Shown piece after piece: positions 43,956 through 52,004 of a stretch of DNA of 64,000 nt. The notes beneath the pieces are model-generated. The model saw nothing but the letters and a program-made list of their open reading frames with translations. It was not told the origin of the DNA and made no database searches. The translations under genes were made by a program, and so were the position numbers. Each line of letters starts with the position of its first letter. Position 1 is the stretch's first letter. Source of the DNA: Echinimonas agarilytica. GTDB lineage: Bacteria; Pseudomonadota; Gammaproteobacteria; Enterobacterales; Neiellaceae. The DNA lies in assembly GCF_023703465.1 (NCBI RefSeq), contig NZ_JAMQGP010000010.1:62001-126000 (forward strand), written 5' to 3'.

Positions 43956-44549
43956 TTAAAATGCCACCGCCAAGCTCATCAAAGCTTGGTGATGGTCAAA
44001 GTCGTCTTGCCCCCAAGCGCTGATCCACTCGGTTCGGATAAACACTGCATCAGATATTGGGAACTCCCCCCCAAGACCAAGCAACCAACTGATTTGATGG
44101 GCTGAATCTTGGCATACAAATGCTTCGCCTAGCGCTTGGCACTCTCCCTTTTCGCGTTCTAAAAATGCCACCGTGTCATAATCGTCATATTGCACACCGA
44201 CACGGTAAAACGCGCTAAAGTCACGATAGTAAGCAAACCCTAACAAGCTCGCTGAAGTACTCCAATTGCCGTCAATGGCAATAGACTGTCCTTCAATCAA
44301 GTCCATATCCAGTTCACCGGGTTGCGTCAGCCCAAACTCAATTCCCCACACACGATCAAATCTGTATCCTGCATAGCCGTACCAAGTGCTACTCCAGTTT
44401 TCATCGTCTTCACCCGACACATTTCCATAGCCGCCTCCTGCACCAACATACCATGGTGACTTCAGATCTTTTTCGATGAGATCCCAGCTGCTGGCTTGGC
44501 CCAAGCTCGACACAAGTATTGCAAAACCAATAATGATGCTTCGAGACAC
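43956..44549 (-). CDS. Outer-membrane beta-barrel protein, GTG start
   Basis: 197 residues from a GTG at 44549 (MSRSIIIGFAILVSSLGQASS), chosen because AAGGAG lies 7 bases upstream and it opens a clear signal peptide; the ATG at 44648 would bury this. The mature part has eight or so alternating strands (YVGAGGGYGNVSGED, WYGYAGYRFDRVWGIEFGL, ISWLLGLGGEFPI) and ends in AVAF, a terminal Phe for outer-membrane insertion. It resembles small OmpA/OmpW-like barrels. A Cys pair (GECQALGEAFVCQD) may form an extracellular disulfide loop. Function unknown. Confidence 0.8.
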   Translation of the reverse strand: MSRSIIIGFAILVSSLGQASSWDLIEKDLKSPWYVGAGGGYGNVSGEDDENWSSTWYGYAGYRFDRVWGIEFGLTQPGELDMDLIEGQSIAIDGNWSTSASLLGFAYYRDFSAFYRVGVQYDDYDTVAFLEREKGECQALGEAFVCQDSAHQISWLLGLGGEFPISDAVFIRTEWISAWGQDDFDHHQALMSLAVAF

Positions 44550-44648
44550 TCTTATCTCCTTATTGAATGTTAACGCCACATACCTTACGCCAGTTAAGAC
44601 AAAACTAAATACTACAGCTTTAGATTTGTGGTTTTTGGCTAAAATCAC

Positions 44649-44690
44649 TTGCGTGATATCGAACGAATACAGTATGATTCGCGCGCGCTC
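44649..44690 (+). promoter_or_regulatory. tRNA-Leu promoter with GC-rich discriminator
   Basis: A -35 TTGCGT (44649-44654), 18-base spacer and -10 TATGAT (44673-44678), followed by a GC-only stretch (CGCGCGC). Such discriminators make stable-RNA promoters sensitive to ppGpp. Confidence 0.65.
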
Positions 44691-44702
44691 AAATGCGCAA
44701 CT

Positions 44703-44789
44703 GCAGGAGTGGCGGAATTGGTAGACGCGCTAGCTTCAGGTGCTAGTGACCGTAAGGTCGTGGGAGTTCAAGTCTCCCCTTCTGCACCA
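44703..44789 (+). tRNA. tRNA-Leu (CAG)
   Basis: 87 bases with encoded CCA. The acceptor stem is GCAGGAG / CTTCTGC; the D-arm has GGCGGAATTGGTAGACGC; the anticodon stem-loop is CTAGC-TTCAGGT-GCTAG, giving anticodon CAG for CUG codons. A long variable arm (TGACCGTAAGGTCG) and the T-loop GTTCAAG are those of a class II tRNA-Leu. It has its own promoter and terminator, so it is transcribed as a single gene. Confidence 0.97.
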
Positions 44790-44793
44790 CATT

Positions 44794-44830
44794 AAAAGGC
44801 TCGCACCTTGATTAAGGTTGCGGGCCTTTG
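44794..44830 (+). terminator. Terminator after the tRNA-Leu gene
   Basis: Stem AAAGGCTCGCACCTT / AAGGTTGCGGGCCTTT, with one or two mismatches and loop GATT, ending in T residues, 5 bases after the tRNA CCA end. Confidence 0.75.
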
Positions 44831-44904
44831 TCATTTTTGATCAAACGCATTTGCTCCATTTAAAAACTCAGCAATACTTAGTGTATAAATAGTGCCCAAT
44901 TGGA

Positions 44905-45933
44905 ATGGCAATGAACGAGTTTTTAAGCGCGTTACCTAAAGCAGAGCTGCACCTTCACATTGAAGGGACGCTTGAACCTGAGCTTATGTTCATACTTGCT
45001 GAACGTAATCGTATTCACTTGCCTTACGCCAGCCCTGATCTTCTTAAATCCGCATACGACTTTCATAACCTTGAGCAATTTTTAGATCTCTATTATCAAG
45101 GCACCTCGGTACTTCAAACCGCCAATGACTTCTACGATCTGGCGATGGCTTACTTTGCTCGCTGCGATGTAGAGCATATTCTTCATTACGAAGTGTTTTT
45201 CGATCCGCAAGCACACATCAGGCGTGGCATATCCATGGATATCATCATGGACGGCCTTACTGGCGCTCAACAAGATGCTTGGCATCACTATGGCGCAAGC
45301 AGCGGGTTAATCATGTCGATACTGCGCGATTTACCGGTGGATGACGCACTCGAAACACTCAAGCTTGCCAAACCTTGGCAACACGAAATTATTGGTATTG
45401 GATTAGACTCTGCCGAAAAGGGGAACCCACCAGGGAAATTCCGTACTGCATTTGAAATTGCAGACGAATATGGTTGGCATCGTGTTGCTCATGCGGGCGA
45501 AGAAGGCCCTGCAGAATACATTTGGGAAGCACTCAACGAACTAAAAATACGCCGCATTGATCATGGAGTGCGTTGTGTAGAAGACCCTAAACTTGTTGAT
45601 TACTTGGTCAAGCACCAAGTGCCTTTAACGGTTTGTCCGCTATCGAATGTTCGACTTGGCGTATTTCCAGACATCGCTCAAAGCAATTTTAAGCAACTGT
45701 TAGACTTGGGGCTTTGTGTCACCGTGAATAGTGATGATCCGGCCTATTTTGGCGGCTATCTCACTCAAAATATGCTAGCAATACAAGATGCCTTTGAGCT
45801 TACCCAACCACAGTGGATTCAGCTCACACATAACAGCATCGACGCATCGTTTGCGCCCGCTGAACGAAAACAAGCGCTAAAACAGCGCCTGCTCTCAACT
45901 GAAGTCGAATTTCAACAACGAGCGTCGGCCTAA
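44905..45933 (+). CDS. Adenine deaminase (adenosine-deaminase-like family)
   Basis: 342 residues. A zinc-dependent TIM barrel of the adenosine deaminase superfamily; motifs HLHIEGTLEPEL, HAGEEGPAEYIWEAL, RRIDHGVR and NSDDPAYFGG. The pattern HAGEEGPxEYIW belongs to the subgroup whose Pseudomonas member PA0148 and fungal Aah1 act on free adenine rather than adenosine, so I call it adenine deaminase (adenine to hypoxanthine, for purine salvage). It follows tRNA-Leu but has its own promoter region. Confidence 0.88.
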   Translation: MAMNEFLSALPKAELHLHIEGTLEPELMFILAERNRIHLPYASPDLLKSAYDFHNLEQFLDLYYQGTSVLQTANDFYDLAMAYFARCDVEHILHYEVFFDPQAHIRRGISMDIIMDGLTGAQQDAWHHYGASSGLIMSILRDLPVDDALETLKLAKPWQHEIIGIGLDSAEKGNPPGKFRTAFEIADEYGWHRVAHAGEEGPAEYIWEALNELKIRRIDHGVRCVEDPKLVDYLVKHQVPLTVCPLSNVRLGVFPDIAQSNFKQLLDLGLCVTVNSDDPAYFGGYLTQNMLAIQDAFELTQPQWIQLTHNSIDASFAPAERKQALKQRLLSTEVEFQQRASA

Positions 45934-45937
45934 TTTG

Positions 45938-46807
45938 TCATTCGCCTTTGTAGCGAGGTTCAACCGCACCTGCCACTTCAACCTCAACGGCAAAGATCGA
46001 GCCAGATAATGGGTATTGTTCTGCCTCTTCCTCCGATCCCGCCTTAGTGGTCGTGATATAAAGTGTCTTTAAATCGCTACCGCCAAATGCAACCATCGTT
46101 GGGTTTTTAGCCGGTACCGCAATGGTATTGATAATCTCGCCTTGCGGATTCAGCTGAACAACTCGGCCACCACCATACAATGCTGACCAGTAATTCCCAT
46201 CCGCATCAACTGACGCTCCATCGGGACGCCCCCAGCCAAGAGGGAACTCGGCAAAAATACGCGACTCACCGACCGTACCTGTGTCTAAGTCATAGTCGCA
46301 TGCAAAGATCTTGTGCTGAGGAGTGTCTGAGTAATATAAGGTTTTTGAATCAGGGCTGAATGCCAAACCATTTGATGTCCAGTTTTCTCCTACCAATTTT
46401 TTGACGGTACCTTGATCAAGGCTGTAGAAGTGACCACTGTAAGCATCTTTACGTGGGTTCAATGTTCCAGCGATGAACCGACCTGCTGCATCACAGCGGC
46501 CATCGTTAAATCGCTGCCAATCTTTATCAGCTTCAGGATCTGCAATTGGGGTAATGCCGCCTTCCAAACTGTCGATGGTGACGTAACCTGAGCGCAAACC
46601 CGCAACAAAACCGCCTTTTTCACGGAGCGCAAAACAGCCGATTTCTTCGTCTAGCTGCAGCACCTTGTTTGTGCCAGTTTTAGGGTCAAATTGGTTTAAA
46701 CGAAAGTTATCAATATCAACCCAAAATAAAGTTTGAGTCTGCTCGTCCCATCGAGGGCACTCTCCGAGCTTGGCATCGATTTTAAGCGCTGTTTTGACCT
46801 GGCTCAT
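45938..46807 (-). CDS. SMP-30/gluconolactonase-like hydrolase
   Basis: 289 residues from the ATG at 46807 (MSQVKTALKIDAKLGECPRW), with AGGA 7 bases upstream. A six-bladed propeller of the SMP-30/gluconolactonase/LRE family that opens sugar lactones with a divalent metal. Signatures: GECPRWDEQTQTLFWVDI (metal Glu), RFNDGRCDAAGRFIAGTL (Asn, Asp), WTSNGLAFSPDSKTLYYSDT, and GRPDGASVDADGNYWSALYGG. Convergent with the adenine deaminase gene by only 4 bases. The sugar-lactone substrate is not evident and no sugar dehydrogenase is next to it. Confidence 0.9.
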   Translation of the reverse strand: MSQVKTALKIDAKLGECPRWDEQTQTLFWVDIDNFRLNQFDPKTGTNKVLQLDEEIGCFALREKGGFVAGLRSGYVTIDSLEGGITPIADPEADKDWQRFNDGRCDAAGRFIAGTLNPRKDAYSGHFYSLDQGTVKKLVGENWTSNGLAFSPDSKTLYYSDTPQHKIFACDYDLDTGTVGESRIFAEFPLGWGRPDGASVDADGNYWSALYGGGRVVQLNPQGEIINTIAVPAKNPTMVAFGGSDLKTLYITTTKAGSEEEAEQYPLSGSIFAVEVEVAGAVEPRYKGE

Positions 46808-46873
46808 GGCAAATCCTTTGAAGTATTTATTTAGATGTAAAATTTTCCGCACACTATACACCAAAATGATGGT

Positions 46874-48313
46874 TTAGGGCGTTTGACCTTGTTCGATATC
46901 CATCGCAAGTTGCGACATCTTTTCGGTCATGCCATTGAGTAGCAATTGATGCCACGGGGCATAGAAATACCAATACGCTAAGCCCATAAAACCCGCTGGA
47001 TGCCAAAGTAATTCTACGTTGAGTTCACACGACTGTTTAGACTTGGGCTCTATGGTAATTTGCATGCCACCACCGCCTGGTGCCTTCATACCGAACTTCA
47101 TCACCAGCAAGCTTTCTTGTTCCACACTCAAAATACGCCAAGAATCGACCCGCTCCCCCACTCTCAACATGGTGGGATCATCTCGGCCATGATCACGGCC
47201 ATTTCCCCCCATGCACCAATCCATCCATTCGCGCATGGCCCACAATATATCCATGTAAAAATAGCGATGCTCACCACCGAGTAAATTCACAACCTGCCAC
47301 ACACTTTTGGCCGAAGCTGGCACTGTGATGCTTTGACTCGCGCATTTGGAATAAAACCCATGCCGATGAGAAAAGTTTCGAAAAGCAGGCACTCCGTCCT
47401 CCCAACGCTTGGGGTAAACCTCAACAGTCTCCTCTTCTAGAAGCTGAGATAGCGCATCTTCATAAGCGACTAAAGTCTGCGGAATGAGCGTCTGTAAAGG
47501 AGCAGGGTTAGCTTGTAGTCTCTCGGATAGTCCTTCGATCAAAGCTTTGGCTAGCGATTTAGGTACAGATGTGACTATTCCAAGCACTGCGGTAGCCAAT
47601 GACATTGGTAAATGCTGGGTCGAAACAATACGGCAACGCCAGCCCATATGGGCAGCAAGGCGCTCCATCATATCTCGATAACTCATCCATTCTGGCCCTG
47701 TTGCCTCGTAAGTTTTTCCTTGAGTTTCTGGAAGGTCAAGAAAACCAGTGAGGTATACAACAATATTACTTAGAGCAATGGGCGGTGCTAACGTATGAAT
47801 GGAGTTAGGAGTAACCACCCAGGGCAAATTCCCAACCATATCTCTCATGACTTCAAAAGCGGCCGAACCTGGCGCAATAATGATACCCGCGCGAAGTTCA
47901 GTCACGGCAATGGGCGATGATGCCAACACTTTTCCGGTCGCCAGTCTAGCCTGCATATGTTCGGATTGTGGCGTATCCGACAACAAGCTCCCCATATATA
48001 TGATACGTTTAACTGTCGATTGTTGAATTGAAGCCACTAAATTTTGAGCCGCTCGAACTTCGCGCTCAGAGTGCTGTTCTCCGTCGCTCATACCATGCAT
48101 GAGATAATAGATTACGTCGATTCCTTCGAGTGCAGGTGGAATGCTCGAAGCGCTGAGCAAGTCCAGTGTATAGCGCTCACAGCCTAACTCTGGCCATGGT
48201 ATTTCTTTGCGTGCATTGCGACTTGAAACCGACACAGTGTGACCCTTTGCAACCAACGCAGGTACAAGTTTTCTGCCGATGGTTCCAAAAGCTCCAATCA
48301 CTAAAATTCGCAT
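46874..48313 (-). CDS. SDR-type NAD(P)-binding protein with DUF2867 domain
   Basis: 479 residues in two parts. The first 300 form an atypical short-chain dehydrogenase: VIGAFGTIGRKLV (GxxGxxG nucleotide site), then YYLMHGMSDG, IIYMGSLLSD, and ELRAGIIIAPGSAAFEVM. The last 170 residues fit DUF2867, an SRPBCC-like helix-grip domain (VWQVVNLLGGEHRYFYMDILWAMREWMDWCMGG, ELLWHPAGFMGLAYWYFYAPWHQ). The function of such fusions is unknown. No obvious operon partner; the upstream gene is on the other strand. Confidence 0.88.
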   Translation of the reverse strand: MRILVIGAFGTIGRKLVPALVAKGHTVSVSSRNARKEIPWPELGCERYTLDLLSASSIPPALEGIDVIYYLMHGMSDGEQHSEREVRAAQNLVASIQQSTVKRIIYMGSLLSDTPQSEHMQARLATGKVLASSPIAVTELRAGIIIAPGSAAFEVMRDMVGNLPWVVTPNSIHTLAPPIALSNIVVYLTGFLDLPETQGKTYEATGPEWMSYRDMMERLAAHMGWRCRIVSTQHLPMSLATAVLGIVTSVPKSLAKALIEGLSERLQANPAPLQTLIPQTLVAYEDALSQLLEEETVEVYPKRWEDGVPAFRNFSHRHGFYSKCASQSITVPASAKSVWQVVNLLGGEHRYFYMDILWAMREWMDWCMGGNGRDHGRDDPTMLRVGERVDSWRILSVEQESLLVMKFGMKAPGGGGMQITIEPKSKQSCELNVELLWHPAGFMGLAYWYFYAPWHQLLLNGMTEKMSQLAMDIEQGQTP

Positions 48314-48434
48314 TTATCTGTCACCTTTATTGACATTTCACTCGCATTTGACGAAGGTCACTGAGAAAAATTCATAATCTTGATAATAAAGTTAGACGCT
48401 GACAATATTGTTAGCGGAACAAACCAACGGGACC

Positions 48435-50087
48435 ATGTCTGCCGTGCTGAAAGACAAGCTGCTACTGAATCAAGAGACAAATAACATTGAATTGCATATG
48501 CAACTGAGCCGTCTTCAAGAAGCCGACTTAGATTCTATTGTTGCAACATTGTCAAAGTCTCGATACGCATCAAGCTTATTTGATAATAATCAATTGCACC
48601 AAGCTTTAACCAAAGCAATTGAAGCAAAAAGCGATCCTGCATTGGTTATCATAGGCAAAGCAAGTGATGCAGAACTCACCATTCACATTGAAGATGGTGG
48701 CATGATAGCCGTGGCAGAGTTGCGTCCAGCACGTGGTGGAAAATCATTAAGTCATACCGATATTGTTCGTATTTTTGCTAAGGCAGGCATTAAACACGGT
48801 CTCAACCCTAGGGCCGTTGATATTCTCAGTGAACATTCCAAAAAAAATAGCAGCGCACGCAAGATCCGATGCACAGTAGCAAAGGCAACCCCTCCTATTT
48901 TTGGCAAAGATGGAAAATTAGAACAACTGACACCGACGCTAAAAGATCGAGTATTGCGACCTCAGTCGGCCGGTGTAGGTAAAGTTGATCCTCGTGATTT
49001 CGGAGCTATTATTTCCGTGTCAGAGGGGTCACCGCTGTTACGCCGAACACCGGCTATACAGGGAAAAGACGGTATTACCGTCACTGGCAATGTGATTCCA
49101 GCACCACCGGTTCAGGACAACTTGTTAGAAGCCGCTGACGGTGCCGACTTAAAAGACGGCGACGAAAACCTGTTAGTTGCAACACGATTAGGCATACCTG
49201 TATTGACTGACACAGGTATGAAAGTCGTTGATACCTTAGAGCTAGACTCTGTCGATAACCGCTCAGGGCATATTGAATATTTGGGCAATGTTGTAGTGAA
49301 AAACGACGTGGCCGAAAGTATGCGCATTAAAGTCGGTGGCGACGTCCTCATCATGGGTAATATCGAAGGATGTATCATCGAAGCCGAAGGCGACATTACC
49401 ATTGAAAAAGGCGCTTACGGGCACCTGAATGAAAATAATATATCCTCGTGTCAATTATCTGCCCGAGGCGATGTCGTTGCAACGATGGCTCAAAACGCAG
49501 GCATTACCGCAGGCAAGAGCATTCATATCAAGAAGCAGGCGCTGCATTGCACGCTATCAGCGGCTGATAGTGTATTTATTGGCTTGCAAACTCCTAATGA
49601 AGGTACTCTGATAGGTGGCCACATTTATGTTGGCAAAGGACTTTATTGCGGGGAGTTAGGTGCTCCTGCAGGCGTATCTACCGCAATTAACCTATCGCAT
49701 GCATACGACTTGGCCATGCTAGAATTGGAACAATCTCGCGAGCGATTAGCCACTGAACAAGAAGCACAACGAGAGCTATCAGCTGAACTTAACCACATCA
49801 AAGAACAACAAATAAGCCCTGAACTCCAAGTTCAGCTCGACATGTGCCAATCATTTTTACGCGACCAGAAAACGACCACTGAAGCCTGCGAGTTCGGCGT
49901 TCAAACCGCCAACATTAGGCTTTCTAGAGTGGCCGAAAGCGTTGAAGTGATTGTGAGCAAAAATGCCTTTAGTGGGCTTGAGTTTAGCTTGAGCGATCAA
50001 TGGGCTTTGTCGACCTCAAGAGACTATGGCCCAAGTAAAATATTTTACAGCGGTAACAGTCTGCAGCTCGAACCTTATACCCGTTAG
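48435..50087 (+). CDS. FapA-like DUF342 protein
   Basis: 550 residues from the ATG at 48435; a TTG at 48408 in the same frame is an alternative. The central part (about 200-400) is a repeated beta-helix-like structure with GKDGITVTGNVIPAP, GHIEYLGNVVVKNDV and GGDVLIMGNIEGCIIEAEGDI, typical of the DUF342/FapA family, followed by a coiled coil of about 70 residues (LELEQSRERLATEQEAQREL). No signal peptide or membrane helix; the protein is probably cytosolic. Family members have been linked to cell-surface or polar functions, but the activity is unclear to me. It is followed by a small membrane-protein gene 61 bases away on the same strand. Confidence 0.85.
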   Translation: MSAVLKDKLLLNQETNNIELHMQLSRLQEADLDSIVATLSKSRYASSLFDNNQLHQALTKAIEAKSDPALVIIGKASDAELTIHIEDGGMIAVAELRPARGGKSLSHTDIVRIFAKAGIKHGLNPRAVDILSEHSKKNSSARKIRCTVAKATPPIFGKDGKLEQLTPTLKDRVLRPQSAGVGKVDPRDFGAIISVSEGSPLLRRTPAIQGKDGITVTGNVIPAPPVQDNLLEAADGADLKDGDENLLVATRLGIPVLTDTGMKVVDTLELDSVDNRSGHIEYLGNVVVKNDVAESMRIKVGGDVLIMGNIEGCIIEAEGDITIEKGAYGHLNENNISSCQLSARGDVVATMAQNAGITAGKSIHIKKQALHCTLSAADSVFIGLQTPNEGTLIGGHIYVGKGLYCGELGAPAGVSTAINLSHAYDLAMLELEQSRERLATEQEAQRELSAELNHIKEQQISPELQVQLDMCQSFLRDQKTTTEACEFGVQTANIRLSRVAESVEVIVSKNAFSGLEFSLSDQWALSTSRDYGPSKIFYSGNSLQLEPYTR

Positions 50088-50148
50088 ATAACTCGGCACA
50101 GTTATTGCTAATTTCGTAGGTAGTGTCAATTGCCTGACGAGTAACGCA

Positions 50149-50772
50149 ATGAATGTGACTGAATATAAATCCGATGCCAAGCGCGACCGGCTCCACCGCT
50201 TTTTATTAGTTTCACTAATCGCTAGTGGTGTTCTGTTATTTGCACCAAACCATATAATGCTCAAACTTCGTTTGGCCGAAATACTCGATAGCTATGGAGC
50301 TTTGGTCGCGTTAATTTATATTGTGACCTTGAGCTATTTTGTAGTCTTAGCTCTGAATTTGATGGCGCGTGTTGTCATGCAGCGATTGAATCGCCAAAAA
50401 GCTCAAAAACAAGCTGCTCTCAAAGCCAACTGTTTGGACAACGAAGAACGCGCGATCTTACGCGAGTTTTTTCTTCAGCGGACAAGCTCACTGATATTAC
50501 CCATCGAGCAAGAAGCTGTTCAGCGTTTAACTGATGCACATATTTTGCATCGTCACACGCAAGAAGAAGGTCTGCGAACGGGGTTTTATCGCTTTAGTAT
50601 TTCCACCGAAGCTCGTTCTTATATTACTAGCAAGAACTTGCGTCTTCCGGTGAATGACTTGACTGAAGATGATATTCGTTATTTTAAAGCCGCTCGCCCC
50701 ACTTATGTTAAAGAACAACTAAAACAACAATGGCGCGAACAAATTCGTGCACAACGACGCCAAGCTGCTTGA
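50149..50772 (+). CDS. SieB-like two-helix membrane protein
   Basis: 207 residues. Two N-terminal membrane helices (FLLVSLIASGVLLFAP and YGALVALIYIVTLSYFVVLALNLMARVV) are followed by a soluble, charged region of about 125 residues (LDNEERAILREFFLQRTSSLI, FYRFSISTEARSYI, a C-terminal Lys/Arg/Gln helix). The helix-loop-helix plus LxxEE arrangement resembles the superinfection-exclusion protein B (SieB) family, named from a lambdoid phage protein, also found as a chromosomal gene. I give this as a tentative family call. No phage genes flank it. Confidence 0.5.
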   Translation: MNVTEYKSDAKRDRLHRFLLVSLIASGVLLFAPNHIMLKLRLAEILDSYGALVALIYIVTLSYFVVLALNLMARVVMQRLNRQKAQKQAALKANCLDNEERAILREFFLQRTSSLILPIEQEAVQRLTDAHILHRHTQEEGLRTGFYRFSISTEARSYITSKNLRLPVNDLTEDDIRYFKAARPTYVKEQLKQQWREQIRAQRRQAA

Positions 50773-50835
50773 TCAGGCTACGTTGCTTTGAAATGGACAT
50801 GATATACTCCCGCCGATTCAAAATGGGAAATGATC

Positions 50836-51897
50836 ATGTCCAATTCTTCACTTCAAGACACCAGCACCGTACTCGCTCGAAATATCGAGTGTTTTGAACA
50901 ACAACGCTGTTTAATCATCAATGGTCCTGGCGATACATTTCCTCAATACCTGTCAGAGCACGGTTCAGACACATATACATTTAGCTATCACTTCGGTTAT
51001 CACCAATTATATGTGCAACAGCTAACGGAAGAGCGAGCAGCCTTCGGCACTCAAATTCCAGAATCGTGGAATAACTTTGATACCATCATCATCTATTGGC
51101 CCAAAGAAAAAGCGCTCGGCCAATTACTCATGCAAATGGCCATGGCTAGAGTCGCAAACAATGCTGCTATTTACTGTGTTGGATTAAATAAAGGTGGTAT
51201 TAAAAGTGCGCCTCAAGTCGCTAAGGCATTAGAGCTGCCAGCAAATAAGGTTGACGCAGCGCGTCATTGCAGTTTGTTTTGTTGCCCCGTGCAATCGGCC
51301 ACCTCAGTGGATGACAACGCCCTCATCATGGCGTCTGCTCGTGTATTTGAAGTCACCTTAAATACAGAAACTATCGTGCTTGTAACTCTTGCTGGCGTGT
51401 TTAGTTCTGGACGCCTTGATGACGGCACTGCCTTACTGCTCCAACACCTGCCGAACAATCAATATGATCAAGTGCTCGACTTTGGCTGCGGTTGCGGCGT
51501 CATCACCAATGCCATTGCATATTTAAACCCTAAAGCCGAAGTTCATGCCGTTGATGTCAACGCGTTTGCTCTTCACGCAACTCAATTAAGCCTTGCAAAA
51601 AACGGCCTTAAGGCCAATGTTTACCCCGTCACAGGCGTGCAAGATATCCAACAAGCATCGTTGGACTGCATTGTCACCAACCCCCCATTTCATCAAGGCG
51701 TTAAGACTCATTATCAGATCACAGAGCAGCTTTTTAGCCAAGCACCTCGTTTATTAAAGCGTCATGGTGAAATGCGAGTGGTGGCAAATCGCTTCCTCAA
51801 TTATGTTCCCTTGCTTGAAGCCTCATTCAAACAAGTAGCGGTGCCTGCCTCAACGCAGAAATTCGCTATATATCGCTGTACCGCGCAACCACAATGA
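50836..51897 (+). CDS. rsmC: 16S rRNA guanine-1207 N2-methyltransferase
   Basis: 353 residues from the ATG at 50836, with GGGA 7 bases upstream (the ATG at 50830 is too close to it). RsmC methylates G1207 of 16S rRNA in the 30S subunit. It consists of two Rossmann-like domains; the catalytic C-terminal one has the SAM site LDFGCGCGVITNAIA and the amino-methyltransferase motif TNPPFHQG. The N-terminal half is a degenerate copy used for RNA binding. Its start ARNIECFEQQRCLIINGPGD is typical. Confidence 0.93.
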   Translation: MSNSSLQDTSTVLARNIECFEQQRCLIINGPGDTFPQYLSEHGSDTYTFSYHFGYHQLYVQQLTEERAAFGTQIPESWNNFDTIIIYWPKEKALGQLLMQMAMARVANNAAIYCVGLNKGGIKSAPQVAKALELPANKVDAARHCSLFCCPVQSATSVDDNALIMASARVFEVTLNTETIVLVTLAGVFSSGRLDDGTALLLQHLPNNQYDQVLDFGCGCGVITNAIAYLNPKAEVHAVDVNAFALHATQLSLAKNGLKANVYPVTGVQDIQQASLDCIVTNPPFHQGVKTHYQITEQLFSQAPRLLKRHGEMRVVANRFLNYVPLLEASFKQVAVPASTQKFAIYRCTAQPQ

Positions 51898-52004
51898 TGA
51901 TTTGAAGTTGTAAATAAAACATCAATTTATTGATCTTCCATTGAAAGCCGATAAAGTAGGGGGCTGAATCGGTAATTGCTTGTAAATCTGAATGCGGGGA
52001 TTAT

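Noticed and set aside
51921-51934. Palindrome ATCAAT-TT-ATTGAT before glgA as a defined operator
   Set aside because: Short AT-rich palindromes occur by chance in such regions; I could not link it to a known regulator.
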